In this document: one piece after another, positions 34,459 through 44,083 of the stretch
Layout: each line of letters begins with the position of its first letter
Numbering within the stretch: the stretch's first letter is position 1
NCBI GenBank assembly: GCA_016709315.1
Contig: JADJMZ010000001.1
Coordinates: 744,001-808,000, forward strand
Direction: 5' to 3'
DNA length: 64,000 nucleotides
DNA from: Ignavibacteria bacterium
GTDB lineage: Bacteria > Bacteroidota > Ignavibacteria > Tepidaquicellales > Tepidaquicellaceae
The notes under the pieces: generated by a model
Seen by the model: only the letters and a program-made list of their open reading frames with translations
Database searches by the model: none
What the model was told of the DNA's origin: nothing
Position numbers and translations under genes: made by a program

Positions 34459-34526
34459 AAAAATTTTTAAATCAAATTAAATATTTCACCATCCAATTTC
34501 AAAATAATTAAAAATAGCAGACGTTT

Positions 34527-34561
34527 AATGATTAATGATTAATGACTAATGATCAATGATT
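34527..34561. repeat. Heptanucleotide tandem repeat AATGATT (5 units)
   Basis: Units AATGATT, AATGATT, AATGACT, AATGATC and AATGATT stand head to tail in the 34459-34866 gap, which has no gene. It has the same period as the arrays at 10182 and 50099, but a different word. Confidence 0.8.
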
Positions 34562-34624
34562 AATTTGTATATTAAGCAGAAGTGTTTAGAATTTTTTCAT
34601 TGAGAGACTTCAGATAAACCCTTA

Positions 34625-34675
34625 TTGTCATCCCCGCCCGCCTTGCCGCGAGGCAGGCGTGCTTTTAGCGGGGAT
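34625..34675. repeat. GC-rich dispersed hairpin repeat, copy 1
   Basis: ATCCCCGC (34630-34637) pairs with GCGGGGAT (34668-34675) and encloses an inner GCCTTGCC/GGCAGGC stem. Bases 34625-34657 recur inverted at 48733-48765 with two mismatches in 33 bases. A second GC-rich stretch (34733-34795) with CCCGC and GCGGG words follows in the same gap. Confidence 0.8.
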
Positions 34676-34866
34676 CCAATCACAAAGAATTTGAATTGGA
34701 ATAAAGCTTTATTGAATGGAAGACCCAAAGGGTGCCCCCGCCGGGAGCATGCCTGACTCGCGGTTTACCTCGCTGAAAGCGGGCAAGGCCGTCACGAATT
34801 TTATAACTTAAACGATATATTTTGAATTACCTGCGGTAAGAAATGATGTCACTTTATTTTATACTA

Positions 34867-34897
34867 TTGTATTCGAACATTCAGAAAATTATATTTG
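34867..34897 (+). promoter_or_regulatory. Bacteroidota-type promoter (TTG-N20-TATATTTG)
   Basis: TTG at 34867-34869 and TATATTTG at 34890-34897 match the -33/-7 (TAnnTTTG) consensus of Bacteroidota with 20-bp spacing. Four bases (CAAT) then precede the GTG start at 34902, so the message would be leaderless or nearly so. Confidence 0.55.
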
Positions 34898-34901
34898 CAA
34901 T

Positions 34902-35210
34902 GTGAAAAAATACTTATCAAAAATATTCGCGGTTTATTTTCTAATACTTGCGCTGACTCCTTGTTCGGATAATTGTTCATCTGGTATCTGTCTTACGGAT
35001 AAAGAAGTTCATGTAGAAAGCACAGGTGAAGACAGCCATTCGGATATTTGCACGCCTCTATGTGTTTGTTTATGCTGCAATAATGTCACATCAGTCCCGG
35101 ATAATTTTGATTTACTTCACTTTCAGATTCATTCAAAATTAGATCAGCCGGAAAACATAAATTTCTCTTTCCATTTCTCAGATTCCTCCTCTCCGCCTCC
35201 AAAATCATAA
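34902..35210 (+). CDS. Cys-rich secreted leader protein of metal-efflux operon (DUF6660-like)
   Basis: 102 residues from a GTG start that overlaps an ATGTGA. A signal peptide (about 1-20) is followed by cysteines at 21, 25, 30, 50, 54, 56, 58 and 59; the last group reads CTPLCVCLCC. Small secreted proteins with this pattern (DUF6660-like, as I recall them) commonly precede metal RND operons in Bacteroidota. The cysteines may bind or sense the exported metal in the periplasm; the function is not established. The gene ends 72 bp before czcA, with a palindrome in between (35237-35257). The promoter geometry is the same as in the second cluster at 60509-60545. Confidence 0.72.
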   Translation: MKKYLSKIFAVYFLILALTPCSDNCSSGICLTDKEVHVESTGEDSHSDICTPLCVCLCCNNVTSVPDNFDLLHFQIHSKLDQPENINFSFHFSDSSSPPPKS

Positions 35211-35236
35211 TTTAATTTACTGAAATAATTTTCTTT

Positions 35237-35257
35237 TACTGTTATTGCATAACAGTA
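35237..35257. promoter_or_regulatory. Perfect 8-bp-arm palindrome upstream of czcA
   Basis: TACTGTTA-TTGCA-TAACAGTA. It lies 26 bp before the ATG of czcA and includes AACAGTACGCAT (35251-35262), whose near-copy AACAGTATGCGT lies in the second efflux promoter (60522-60533). It could be an operator, or a stem in the transcript between the first two genes. Confidence 0.45.
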
Positions 35258-35282
35258 CGCATTTTTTTATTAAATTTAATTT

Positions 35283-38200
35283 ATGATTAACAAGATAATT
35301 GCTTTTTCAATAAAGCAAAAACCTGTTATCGGAATGTTAGTAATAATATTGATACTCGCAGGAGTGTATTATTCTATAAAGCTTCCTATAGATGCCGTTC
35401 CTGATATTACAAATAATCAGATCCAGATAATAACATCAAGCCCTGCATTGTCAGCAGCAGAAGTCGAAAGATTCATTACTTATCCTGTTGAAATTGCAAT
35501 GAAGAATCTTCCTGATTTGACTGAACTTCGTTCGATCTCTAAATTCGGCATTTCTGTAGTAACAGTCGTCTTTGATGATAATGTAGAAATATATTTTGCC
35601 AGAAATCTTGTGTTTCAGAAACTCAAAGAAGCTGAAGAAAATATTCCGGAAGGATTAGGCAAGCCGGAGTTAGCGCCTGTCAGTACGGGACTCGGGGAAA
35701 TATATCAGTACATTGTCAGACCCGAAAACCGGAATGATACTTCATACAGCGATATGGAACTCCGGACAATTCAGGACTGGATAGTAAAAAAACAATTGCT
35801 GGGAACGGAAGGCGTAGCTGAAGTAAACAGTTTCGGCGGCTATGAACAGCAGTATCATGTTCTTATAAATCCTGATGCTCTGAAAAGTTACGATCTTACT
35901 CTAAGGGAGATTTATGATGCTGTTTTAAAAAACAACAGCAATGTCGGCGGAGGATATATAGTAAAAAATTCAGATCAGTATTCTGTCAGAGGAATAGGAT
36001 TATTAGAGAAGATCGAAGATCTGCAGAGAATTGTAGTGAAAAGCAATCATGGGATCCCGGTATATCTTGAACAGATCGCTGATATTGAATACGGTAAAGG
36101 ATTAAGAGTGGGAGGCGTGACTCAGGACGGTTACGGCGAAGTAGTTTCCGGAATAGTAATGATGCTCAAAGGAGCAAATTCAAGAGAAGTCGCACAGAGA
36201 GTTCATAATAAGATCGAAGAAATAAAACCTTCTTTACCGCCCGGAGTGACCATTGATGAATTTTATAACAGGGATGATTTGATTGGCAATACAATTAATA
36301 CTGTTAAAACCAATCTGCTGGAAGGGGGATTAATTGTAATAGCCGTGCTTGTTTTGCTTCTGGGAAATTTCAGAGCGGGATTTATAGTGGCATCGGTAAT
36401 TCCTTTGTCCATGCTGTTTGCTGTAATAATGATGAATCTTTTTAAAGTATCAGGAAACCTTATGTCGCTCGGAGCCATTGATTTCGGGCTAATAGTAGAC
36501 GGAGCTGTTATAATAGTTGAATCAGTGATAGTTGCGATTTCAGCAAAGATCCGTTTGAATAAAAATTCATTGTCTAAGGAAGAGTTTGATGAAACGGTTT
36601 ACACTTCTACCTCTGAAATAATAAAATCTGCAATTTTCGGTGTCCTGATAATCATAGTGGTTTATCTTCCGATCTTTTCGCTTGGCGGAATAGAAGGAAA
36701 AATGTTTAAGCCCATGGCATTTACGGTTGGATTCGCGCTTACCGGAGCATTGCTTCTTTCCGTAACTTATGTTCCGATGATGTGTTCTTTAATACTTAAA
36801 AGAGATCTGAAGGAAAAGGAAACACTCTCAGACAGGATCATGAATTTTTTTAAAAAGATTTATCTGCCTTTGCTTGAATTTGTCCTGAGAAAAAAAGTAC
36901 TTACGGTTAGCATAGCATTGATTTTTTTAATTATAAGTTTAATATCATTTACACGGCTTGGCGGGGAATTCATACCTAAGCTTGATGAAGGTGATCTTGC
37001 ATATCAGATAGTCAGGCTTCCCGGAATATCACTTGCCGAATCAATAAACATAGGAACGGAGTTAGAGAAGATACTTAAGAAAAAGTTTCCGGAAGTAAAG
37101 ACAGTCGTTACTAAAACCGGAGCTCCCGAACTCGCAACTGATCCGATGGGTACGGAATTCAGCGATGTAATAGTCATTTTAAAACCTAAAGAAGAATGGA
37201 CTTCCGCAGAAACCAAGGAAGAGCTTGTAGAGAAAATTCACAACGCTCTCTCTGTAGTTCCGGGGATAGGTCTGTCATTTACACAGCCGATAGAATTGAG
37301 ATTCAATGAACTCATTGCCGGCGCAAGAGGCGACATTGCAGTAAAGATCTTCGGCGATGACCTGAATATTCTGACGGAGAAGGGAAATGAAATTGCGTCT
37401 TTAATGAATTCAGTAGAAGGGTCGGAAGATATTTCAGTACAGCAGGTTACAGGACTGCCTCAGCTTCAGATAAAGATTAACAGGGAAAAGATTTCTAAAT
37501 ACGGTATCAATGTGGAAGATGTAAACAGTGTTATTGAGACTGCCATTGCAGGAAAATCATCCGGTGTGGTTTTCGAAGGAGATAAAAAATTTGATATCGT
37601 ATTAAAGTACCGCAATGAATATGCAAACAGTTCAGAGGCGATAAGGAACATCCTTATTTCATCTTCAGATAACATTAAGATACCTTTGTCAGAACTTGCG
37701 GAAATTGAAATTAAGGAAGGACCTGCTGAAATATCCCGTGACAATGGTAAAAGAAGAATAGTGGTTCAGGGAAATGTGAGAGGCAGGGACATAGAAAGTT
37801 ATGTGAAAGAATTAAGCTCCGGAATAAATACAGAAATCAAATTACCCCCGGGTTATTTTATTGAATACGGAGGACAGTTCAAAAATCTTGAAAGCGCAAG
37901 AAAAAGATTAAACATAGCAGTACCCGTTTCATTGTTTTTTATTTTTGCTCTGCTGTTCATAACATTTAATTCCGTAAAGCAGAGTCTGCTTGTTTTCTCA
38001 GGAATTCCTTTTGCGATAGTAGGCGGAATATTCGCACTGGTGATCAGGGGTTTGCCGTTCAGTATATCTGCAGGCGTTGGATTCATCGCTTTATTCGGAG
38101 TTGCGGTGCTGAATGGAATTGTAATGATCGCATATTTCAACCGGCTTGAAGAAAACGGAGTATCAGATGTTCACAGCAGGATCATTACAGGAACTTCATC

Positions 38201-38429
38201 AAGACTGAGACCTATACTGATGACAGCATTGGTTGCATCGCTTGGATTTATTCCGATGGCATTGTCAGAGGGCTCGGGAGCTGAAGTACAGAGACCTCTT
38301 GCTACGGTAGTCATAGGAGGATTAATTTCTTCTACGCTTCTTACACTGATAGTACTGCCTGTGCTTTACGGAATTTTCAACAAGCACACTAATCCGGAAT
38401 ACTCTTTTAATAAACATAAAAATACATAG
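35283..38429 (+). CDS. Heavy-metal RND efflux transporter (CzcA/CusA family)
   Basis: 1048 residues, full-length HME-type RND pump with twelve predicted helices: TM1 near 10-30, a cluster at 340-530, TM7 near 540-560, a cluster at 875-1035. The TM4 motif near residues 397-415 reads GAIDFGLIVDGAVIIVES; the DFG...DGA pattern marks the divalent-cation (Zn/Co/Cd/Ni) group rather than the CusA copper/silver group. It expels metal from periplasm or cytoplasm through the CzcC-like and CzcB-like proteins encoded downstream (39103 and 40326). Exact metal not determined. The 22-bp gap to the next gene keeps it in one operon. Confidence 0.95.
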   Translation: MINKIIAFSIKQKPVIGMLVIILILAGVYYSIKLPIDAVPDITNNQIQIITSSPALSAAEVERFITYPVEIAMKNLPDLTELRSISKFGISVVTVVFDDNVEIYFARNLVFQKLKEAEENIPEGLGKPELAPVSTGLGEIYQYIVRPENRNDTSYSDMELRTIQDWIVKKQLLGTEGVAEVNSFGGYEQQYHVLINPDALKSYDLTLREIYDAVLKNNSNVGGGYIVKNSDQYSVRGIGLLEKIEDLQRIVVKSNHGIPVYLEQIADIEYGKGLRVGGVTQDGYGEVVSGIVMMLKGANSREVAQRVHNKIEEIKPSLPPGVTIDEFYNRDDLIGNTINTVKTNLLEGGLIVIAVLVLLLGNFRAGFIVASVIPLSMLFAVIMMNLFKVSGNLMSLGAIDFGLIVDGAVIIVESVIVAISAKIRLNKNSLSKEEFDETVYTSTSEIIKSAIFGVLIIIVVYLPIFSLGGIEGKMFKPMAFTVGFALTGALLLSVTYVPMMCSLILKRDLKEKETLSDRIMNFFKKIYLPLLEFVLRKKVLTVSIALIFLIISLISFTRLGGEFIPKLDEGDLAYQIVRLPGISLAESINIGTELEKILKKKFPEVKTVVTKTGAPELATDPMGTEFSDVIVILKPKEEWTSAETKEELVEKIHNALSVVPGIGLSFTQPIELRFNELIAGARGDIAVKIFGDDLNILTEKGNEIASLMNSVEGSEDISVQQVTGLPQLQIKINREKISKYGINVEDVNSVIETAIAGKSSGVVFEGDKKFDIVLKYRNEYANSSEAIRNILISSSDNIKIPLSELAEIEIKEGPAEISRDNGKRRIVVQGNVRGRDIESYVKELSSGINTEIKLPPGYFIEYGGQFKNLESARKRLNIAVPVSLFFIFALLFITFNSVKQSLLVFSGIPFAIVGGIFALVIRGLPFSISAGVGFIALFGVAVLNGIVMIAYFNRLEENGVSDVHSRIITGTSSRLRPILMTALVASLGFIPMALSEGSGAEVQRPLATVVIGGLISSTLLTLIVLPVLYGIFNKHTNPEYSFNKHKNT

Positions 38430-38450
38430 TATAAATTAAATTTCAAGATC

Positions 38451-38798
38451 ATGGAAGAATTCTTAAAAAGAAATAAATTCAAATTTTTAACTGTTTTAGT
38501 TGTAATACTTTTTTCCGCTTACATTATTAACGGGATCAATGAACACACTACTATACCGGATCATATACATTCAATAGATGATAAAGCTGAAAATGAAAGA
38601 ACCGATGAAGATAATATTACAATTTTACAACGGACTCTGCAAAAAGATCCGCGCAATGTGGAAGTTCTGATTCAGCTGACTGATCTTTACATTAAAACAA
38701 ACAATGAAAAAGAAGCGAAAAAGACGCTTAAAGAAATTTTAGATATCGATCCTTATAACAAAGAAGCCAATGAGCGTATTAAAAAGTTAGATAATTGA
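38451..38798 (+). CDS. Small membrane protein with TPR pair
   Basis: 115 residues. An N-terminal signal anchor (about 10-28), an acidic linker with His residues (HTTIPDHIHS), then two TPR-like helical pairs (about 55-110) with the RNVEVLIQLTDLYIKT consensus and ILDIDPYNKEANE. It faces the periplasm from the membrane. It lies 22 bp behind czcA and is the last intact gene before the P-type ATPase remnant. It may help assemble the efflux complex; no known family was recognised. Confidence 0.7.
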   Translation: MEEFLKRNKFKFLTVLVVILFSAYIINGINEHTTIPDHIHSIDDKAENERTDEDNITILQRTLQKDPRNVEVLIQLTDLYIKTNNEKEAKKTLKEILDIDPYNKEANERIKKLDN

Positions 38799-38839
38799 TG
38801 CTGTTTAGTTAAGTATTCTGATTATCAGTTCCCAACAAA

Positions 38840-39091
38840 GCAATTGCAATGAATAAGACGCGAACAATCACTTCCGGAAGATCTGTCGTGAGTGATATTA
38901 TTTAATGGATGAAATTAAAGATGACAGCGCAACCGTTTAAGATAAATACAATATTTGCGATTGTAACTAAGTTCATATTTATTTTTCCGGCTGTGTTCGG
39001 TCTGAGTAATTTAGTCATGGAAATGTTTTCAGATGCCGGGGTTACAATTTTTATAATACTGAATAGTCTTAGACTTTTAAATTATAAATAA
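38840..39091 (+). pseudogene. Remnant of the C-terminal end of a metal P-type ATPase (ZntA/CadA type)
   Basis: Bases 38840-38902 read AIAMNKTRTI..., which resembles the AIGLSKKTRRII segment of metal P1B ATPases. The same frame then meets TAA at 38903 and reopens at 38909 as KINTIFAIVTKFIFIFPAVF, continuing to DAGVTIFIILNSLRLL at the end. That tail is the standard final two helices of ZntA/CadA proteins (GVTxxxxLNSLRLL). Nothing of the catalytic domains (DKTGT, HMA) remains between the TPR gene and czcC. I therefore read it as a decayed gene. An alternative is a 60-residue membrane peptide still expressed from 38909. Confidence 0.55.
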
Positions 39092-39102
39092 AACAATTTA
39101 AT

Positions 39103-40329
39103 ATGAAAGTAATAAAATTAGTTTTCATTACTGCCTGCTTATTATTTTTTGAAAAGGAAGCAGTATCACAAAGCAAAATGAAGCTGGAGGATGTAATTAA
39201 AATCTCTATAGAGAACAACCAGTCAATAAAATCATCCACATATAATATTGAAAAAGAAAAAGCAATTAACCTTAAATCATTTAACATTCCGAAGCCGGAA
39301 CTTTTCATTGAATATGAAGGAGTTCAGGGAAGCCTGAGTAATGCAGACAGCAGGAAAATCGGCATAACACAGATGATAGAATTTCCGTCAAATTATTTTT
39401 TACGATCGGATGTTCAGGAATCGCAGATCAAAGTTGCAGAGGAAGAGCTGAATAGTTCTGTCAATTCATTAAGAACAAATGTTAAACTGAATTATTATAA
39501 CCTGCTTTTATTAAATGAACTTCTCATAATTTCCAAAGATAATTATAAAATATATGAAGAATTCCTGTTTACGGCTGAGAAAAAATACGAAGCAGGAGAA
39601 TCTTCGAATCTTGAAGTACTTGGAGCGAGAGTGAATAAAATCAAATTTGAAAATGAAATTAAAAATCTGGAATCGAAAATTAAATCATCGCAGTCTGAAA
39701 TAAGGACTTTGATGAATGTTGATTATGATATTACACCTGTTGAAGAAATATCATATACGGAAGTAAGACTTAATAAAACAGAACTATTAACGAAAGCGAT
39801 CAATAATAACCCTGAATTAAAAATGCTGAATTTTCAAAAAGAAAAATCTTCAAACAAGATCTCTTTGTCAAAAGGCGAGCTGCTTCCGGATATAAGCTTC
39901 AAATATTTCAGACAAAAAATTTCAGGAGATAACAATTTCTGGGGGATGGAAGTCGGACTGGGAGTGCCGCTTTGGTTTTGGTGGGAACAATCAGGGAATA
40001 TTAAAGAGTCGAATTATGAATTTAAGATAGCTTCAAGTGAAGAAATTAGTTTCAGAAAGTCTTTAGAGAATGAAATTAATAAAACTTTTGAAGAGTATGA
40101 AAACAGTTTAAGACAGATGAAGTTTTTTAATGAACAGGCAATGAAAGAAGCCGATGAAATACTCAGGCAGTCTAAAAAAAGTTATGACGAAGGTGTAATA
40201 GGATATGTGGAATATCTGAATGCGCTGAATCTTACTTATGACACAAAAACACAATATCTGAATTCAATATACAATTACAATCAATCAATTATAAACATGG
40301 AAAAACTCACAGCAGGAGAATTAAAATGA
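39103..40329 (+). CDS. TolC-family outer-membrane efflux protein (CzcC-like)
   Basis: 408 residues with a signal peptide (about 1-22). The TolC/OEP architecture of two repeats is visible: long coiled-coil helices with Glu/Lys/Asn (about 95-215 and 305-400) separated by short beta segments, of which SFKYFRQKISGDN and GVPLWFW lie near 265-295. It forms the trimeric outer-membrane tunnel of the metal pump. The stop overlaps the start of the adaptor gene by 4 bp, showing translational coupling, and it is 11 bp after the P-type ATPase remnant. Confidence 0.92.
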   Translation: MKVIKLVFITACLLFFEKEAVSQSKMKLEDVIKISIENNQSIKSSTYNIEKEKAINLKSFNIPKPELFIEYEGVQGSLSNADSRKIGITQMIEFPSNYFLRSDVQESQIKVAEEELNSSVNSLRTNVKLNYYNLLLLNELLIISKDNYKIYEEFLFTAEKKYEAGESSNLEVLGARVNKIKFENEIKNLESKIKSSQSEIRTLMNVDYDITPVEEISYTEVRLNKTELLTKAINNNPELKMLNFQKEKSSNKISLSKGELLPDISFKYFRQKISGDNNFWGMEVGLGVPLWFWWEQSGNIKESNYEFKIASSEEISFRKSLENEINKTFEEYENSLRQMKFFNEQAMKEADEILRQSKKSYDEGVIGYVEYLNALNLTYDTKTQYLNSIYNYNQSIINMEKLTAGELK

Positions 40330-41639
40330 AAAATCAACTCAATAAAAACACTGTACTTTCTCTCATATTAAATCTGTTACTTTTAATCACTGTCTCAGGA
40401 TGTAACAATGAAAAAGAGATCAGGAATGAAAACAAAGAGGAACATAATATTAAAGAAGCCGGACTCAATGAGGATGCAGAAAATCATACAGATGAAGTTA
40501 CATTAAGTGAAGAGCAGATAAAACTGATGGGAATTGAATTTTCAAAGATCGGATCGCAGAATATCAACGGTTACATAGTAGCCAGCGGCGAGATCATGAT
40601 AGACTCTGACAATGAATCCAAAGTCGGAGGTATCATTCCCGGAAGAATCAAAAAAATTTATGTGAAGGAAGGTTCATTTGTAAGAGCCGGACAGACATTA
40701 GCGGTAATTGAAAATCCTGATATAATTAATGTACAGGTTGAATACATTAACTCAAGGAATGACTATGAATTTGCAAAGCAGGAATACAACAGGCAGCAGA
40801 AGTTAAGCAGCGATAACATTGGTTCGAAGAAAAACCTCGCTGAGCTTGAATCAATTTACAGGAAAGCTCTTGCAAATTATAAAACGAATGAAGAAAAGCT
40901 TGAAGGTTATAAGATATCAAAAGACAGATTTGATAAAATTTATCAGGACACAGCCGCAAATCTGCAGAAAACATATTCCATTACTGCTCCGATCTCAGGT
41001 TATGTAGTTTCAAGAATGGTAACTGCAGGTCAGTATGTGGAGCCGTCAACGGATATGTTCCACATAGTAAATAATTCGACTGTATTTGTTGATTTAAATA
41101 TTTACGAAAAAGATCTTCAGTACATTAAACAGGGACAGAAAGCTGTAATAGAATCCGGAGCAAGGCAAAATAACATCTATGAAGGAAAGATCTCTTTTAT
41201 CAATAAAGTTTTTGATGACTTAAAGAGAACTGTAAAAGTAAGGATCTCGATAGATAACAGATCACAGGAACTTTATCCGTTCATGTTTGTAACTGCGAAG
41301 ATCTATGTGAGCGACGGGAATGTTACGGCAGTTCCGGTTTCGGCAATTGAAACCGAAGGTGATAATAAGTATATATTCGTAAAAACAAATGAGATGAAAT
41401 TAATTGAAAATCACGATGATCATAAAAGCGAAGAAGAGTCTGAAGAAGGAAAAGATCATAATGAAAAGACAGGCATTGTTTTCAGAAAATATCAGATCAG
41501 AACAGGTATTTCAGACGATAGATACATTGAAATTTTTCCTTTGCAGGAATTGAATGATGGAGACGAAGTAGTTTCAAAAGGAACATTCTACTTAAAATCC
41601 GAACTGAAGAAAGAAGAATTAGGCGAGCATGAACATTAA
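40326..41639 (+). CDS. RND periplasmic adaptor lipoprotein (CzcB-like)
   Basis: 437 residues. The N-terminal lipobox reads LLLLITVSGC near residue 25, so it is a lipoprotein. The adaptor domains follow: barrel-sandwich halves around GGIIPGRIKKIYVKEGSFVRAGQ and SGYVVSRMVTAGQYV (about 95-230), an alpha hairpin (about 130-200) and the beta barrel. A His/Glu/Asp-rich stretch (about 355-385, e.g. NHDDHKSEEE) and a terminal EHEH probably bind metal. Last gene of the first efflux operon, convergent with ftcD. Confidence 0.93.
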   Translation: MKNQLNKNTVLSLILNLLLLITVSGCNNEKEIRNENKEEHNIKEAGLNEDAENHTDEVTLSEEQIKLMGIEFSKIGSQNINGYIVASGEIMIDSDNESKVGGIIPGRIKKIYVKEGSFVRAGQTLAVIENPDIINVQVEYINSRNDYEFAKQEYNRQQKLSSDNIGSKKNLAELESIYRKALANYKTNEEKLEGYKISKDRFDKIYQDTAANLQKTYSITAPISGYVVSRMVTAGQYVEPSTDMFHIVNNSTVFVDLNIYEKDLQYIKQGQKAVIESGARQNNIYEGKISFINKVFDDLKRTVKVRISIDNRSQELYPFMFVTAKIYVSDGNVTAVPVSAIETEGDNKYIFVKTNEMKLIENHDDHKSEEESEEGKDHNEKTGIVFRKYQIRTGISDDRYIEIFPLQELNDGDEVVSKGTFYLKSELKKEELGEHEH

Positions 41640-41685
41640 GATTTCGTCAGGATGTTTATTCTAAGGAATGCAGTATAAAATAAAA

Positions 41686-43302
41686 TTATCTTTTAGCCAG
41701 TTCGCTGCAAACCTTTTTACAGTTCTTTGATGCATTTTCTAAAATAATATGTGATTCGTCAAGAATTTCTTTTTTGTAATTTTCATCATCAATTGCCGGA
41801 AGATTGATCTCTACATTTTTAAAAGCTCCCCAGATGCCTGTCTCCAGGGACTTTGCGCCGACCTCCAGATCGCTCTTTGACGAAATGTTTCCGTGCTTAG
41901 CCATTTTTATCATCCACTCCCAGCAGGAATCGGAAATTCTCATTACTGACAGCGGAATCATTACCGCCTTCTTAAGTCCTTCCTGCATTTTTTCTTTTCT
42001 TATATTCTGCTCTTCATCTGTTTTCTTCGGAAGTTTCATCGCCGTCATGTAATCATTGAATGCATTTGTGTCAGCGTCTATCATCGGAATCAGCTGTTTC
42101 ATTTTTTCATGAAGAGGCGGAATAAGTTTTCTCATTGTGCTGTCAAGATGCTCGAATTTTTTATTTCCGTAACTCATCCATCCTACCATTGCTCCAAGTG
42201 CAGCGCCGAGAGATGCAATAAGAGCCGAAACACTTCCTCCTCCCGGTGCAGATGTCCTCGCGCCGACAAGTTCGACAAAGCTCCTCACACTCAGTGACGC
42301 AAGCGGTTCGTTTGATTTTTCACTTATCATATATTCTATGATCCTTTTTTCAGGAATGAATGCTGATATGGATGAAAGTCCGAGTCTGTCAATCACGAGT
42401 CTGATCTTCTGCATTTCATCAAGTATGAATAAATTTTCTTTCTGAATATAATATTCAGCAGCCATAAGCATAGCTTCAAGAGGAATAAGACCTACAAGTT
42501 CGCTCCCGCAGACAGCAAGGTTCATTTCACGTGCATCTATTGCGCATTCTTCAAATGCAATGTGAGGAGGTGAGATCTTGTAATTATCCAGATTCATAGA
42601 GACCTGAGCCATGTTGTATTCATTCACATACCAGCCGATACCCTTGACCGCCTTCAGTCTCCCGGGAGAATCCTCGCTTCTTCCCTGTTCGCGGACGTTC
42701 AAAGCTATTTTATGAGCCTGCTCTTTTGTTCCGAGTATGTTCACATTATATGCTACAAGAAAAAATCTCGAACCTGTAACAGTCGCTCCTGACTTTTCAA
42801 CAAATTCCTGCGGACCGAAATCAGGTTTCCATTCAGGTTTGAAGATTTTATTTTTTATGCCTTCATATTCACCGGATCTGATCTGTCTCAGCATTTTCCT
42901 TTCAGGATTCACCGATGCTTCTTCATAAAGATAAACCGGTACACCAAGTTCTTCGCCAACTCTCTTTCCGTATTTCTTTGAACATTCCACGCATTCTTCC
43001 GTCGTAACATTAGCAACGGGTACAAAAGGCACTACATCAACGGCTCCCATCCGCGGATGCTCTCCGGAATGTTTTGACATGTCAATGAGTTCATAAGCAG
43101 TTTTAGAAAACTGAAATGCCGCCTCAACGACTGATACCGGATCTCCGACAAAAGTAAACACTGTTCTGTTGGTTGATTTCCCCGGATCAATATCAAGCAG
43201 TGTTACGCCGTCAACTTTTCTCACAGCATCAGCGCATGCATTGATGATCTTTTCATCTCTTCCTTCCGAAATATTCGGAACGCATTCTACTATTTTTTTC
43301 AT
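41686..43302 (-). CDS. ftcD: Bifunctional glutamate formiminotransferase / formimidoyl-THF cyclodeaminase
   Basis: 538 residues joining two enzymes. The formiminotransferase domains (about 1-300) open with VECVPNISEGR and contain the catalytic His82 in EHPRMGAVDVV. The cyclodeaminase domain (about 335-538) has the SAPGGGSVSALIASLGAALG motif. It moves the formimino group from formiminoglutamate to tetrahydrofolate and then releases ammonia, linking histidine breakdown to one-carbon metabolism. No other histidine-degradation gene (hutH, hutU, hutI) is in the window. It stands alone on the minus strand, 40 bp from the methyltransferase gene upstream. Confidence 0.95.
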   Translation of the reverse strand: MKKIVECVPNISEGRDEKIINACADAVRKVDGVTLLDIDPGKSTNRTVFTFVGDPVSVVEAAFQFSKTAYELIDMSKHSGEHPRMGAVDVVPFVPVANVTTEECVECSKKYGKRVGEELGVPVYLYEEASVNPERKMLRQIRSGEYEGIKNKIFKPEWKPDFGPQEFVEKSGATVTGSRFFLVAYNVNILGTKEQAHKIALNVREQGRSEDSPGRLKAVKGIGWYVNEYNMAQVSMNLDNYKISPPHIAFEECAIDAREMNLAVCGSELVGLIPLEAMLMAAEYYIQKENLFILDEMQKIRLVIDRLGLSSISAFIPEKRIIEYMISEKSNEPLASLSVRSFVELVGARTSAPGGGSVSALIASLGAALGAMVGWMSYGNKKFEHLDSTMRKLIPPLHEKMKQLIPMIDADTNAFNDYMTAMKLPKKTDEEQNIRKEKMQEGLKKAVMIPLSVMRISDSCWEWMIKMAKHGNISSKSDLEVGAKSLETGIWGAFKNVEINLPAIDDENYKKEILDESHIILENASKNCKKVCSELAKR

Positions 43303-43342
43303 AAGTGATATCTGATTTTCTTTATTACTGTTTCAATAAGTT

Positions 43343-44083
43343 TTATTTTTTTCTGCAGATAAAATACAATCTTTCGGAATTGCGGCTCATTCTTTTGCCT
43401 GTCTCTTCTTCAATTTTAATAATTCTGAAATACTTTGAAAGCTCTTCCTTTATTCTTGATATCTCAAAAGAAGATTCCCTGATATCGGTTTCAGTGAGTT
43501 TGAAATTTCTTCCACCTGTGTTTTCAAATACTTTCAGATTCCAGTTAAAAACATTTGCGTTTAACTTTTTCACATTTACTATCAGATAACTATTATCAAA
43601 CTTGTTCATTACAGGTGAAACGGAAGCAATGAATTCAAGCTTATGAAGAGTATTAATGTCAAAGATAAAAAGCCCGTTCTTATTGAGATGCGAGTTAACA
43701 TTTCCGAAAATTCTTTTCCAGTCGCTGAATAAAGTAATATGGTTTATGGTATCATACAGACAAAGAATAAGATCGAATTTTTTTTTCAGATCAAATTTCC
43801 TGAAATCTTTTCTGTGAAACACAGATTCCGGAAGTTTGCGTTGTGCGATCTTAAGCATTCCTGCTGAAGAATCAATTCCGGTAAGCCCGAACTTATTTTT
43901 CAGAAATAAAAGATTATTGCCTGTCCCGCATCCAAGTTCAAGCGCTTCGGGCTTGCTTTGATGATCACTTTTAAAAAGTTCTTTAACTTTATTTAAAATA
44001 TATTTTTCAGTTTCACGGGAATCGCCGAGCACACTGTCATAAAACCCTGCAATGTTATCATACCCGTTTTTTAAACCTGTCAT
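43343..44083 (-). CDS. Class I SAM-dependent methyltransferase
   Basis: 246 residues. Motif I ALELGCGTGNNLLFL (about 62-76), the acidic end of strand 2 GIDSSAGML, and FDLILCLYDTINHI for motif IV are all present, giving a Rossmann-like small-molecule methyltransferase. An N-terminal MTGLKNGYDNIAGFYD typical of this family precedes the core. The start overlaps the HAD gene by 4 bp, so the two are co-translated, though their link is not clear. The substrate is unknown. Confidence 0.88.
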   Translation of the reverse strand: MTGLKNGYDNIAGFYDSVLGDSRETEKYILNKVKELFKSDHQSKPEALELGCGTGNNLLFLKNKFGLTGIDSSAGMLKIAQRKLPESVFHRKDFRKFDLKKKFDLILCLYDTINHITLFSDWKRIFGNVNSHLNKNGLFIFDINTLHKLEFIASVSPVMNKFDNSYLIVNVKKLNANVFNWNLKVFENTGGRNFKLTETDIRESSFEISRIKEELSKYFRIIKIEEETGKRMSRNSERLYFICRKK

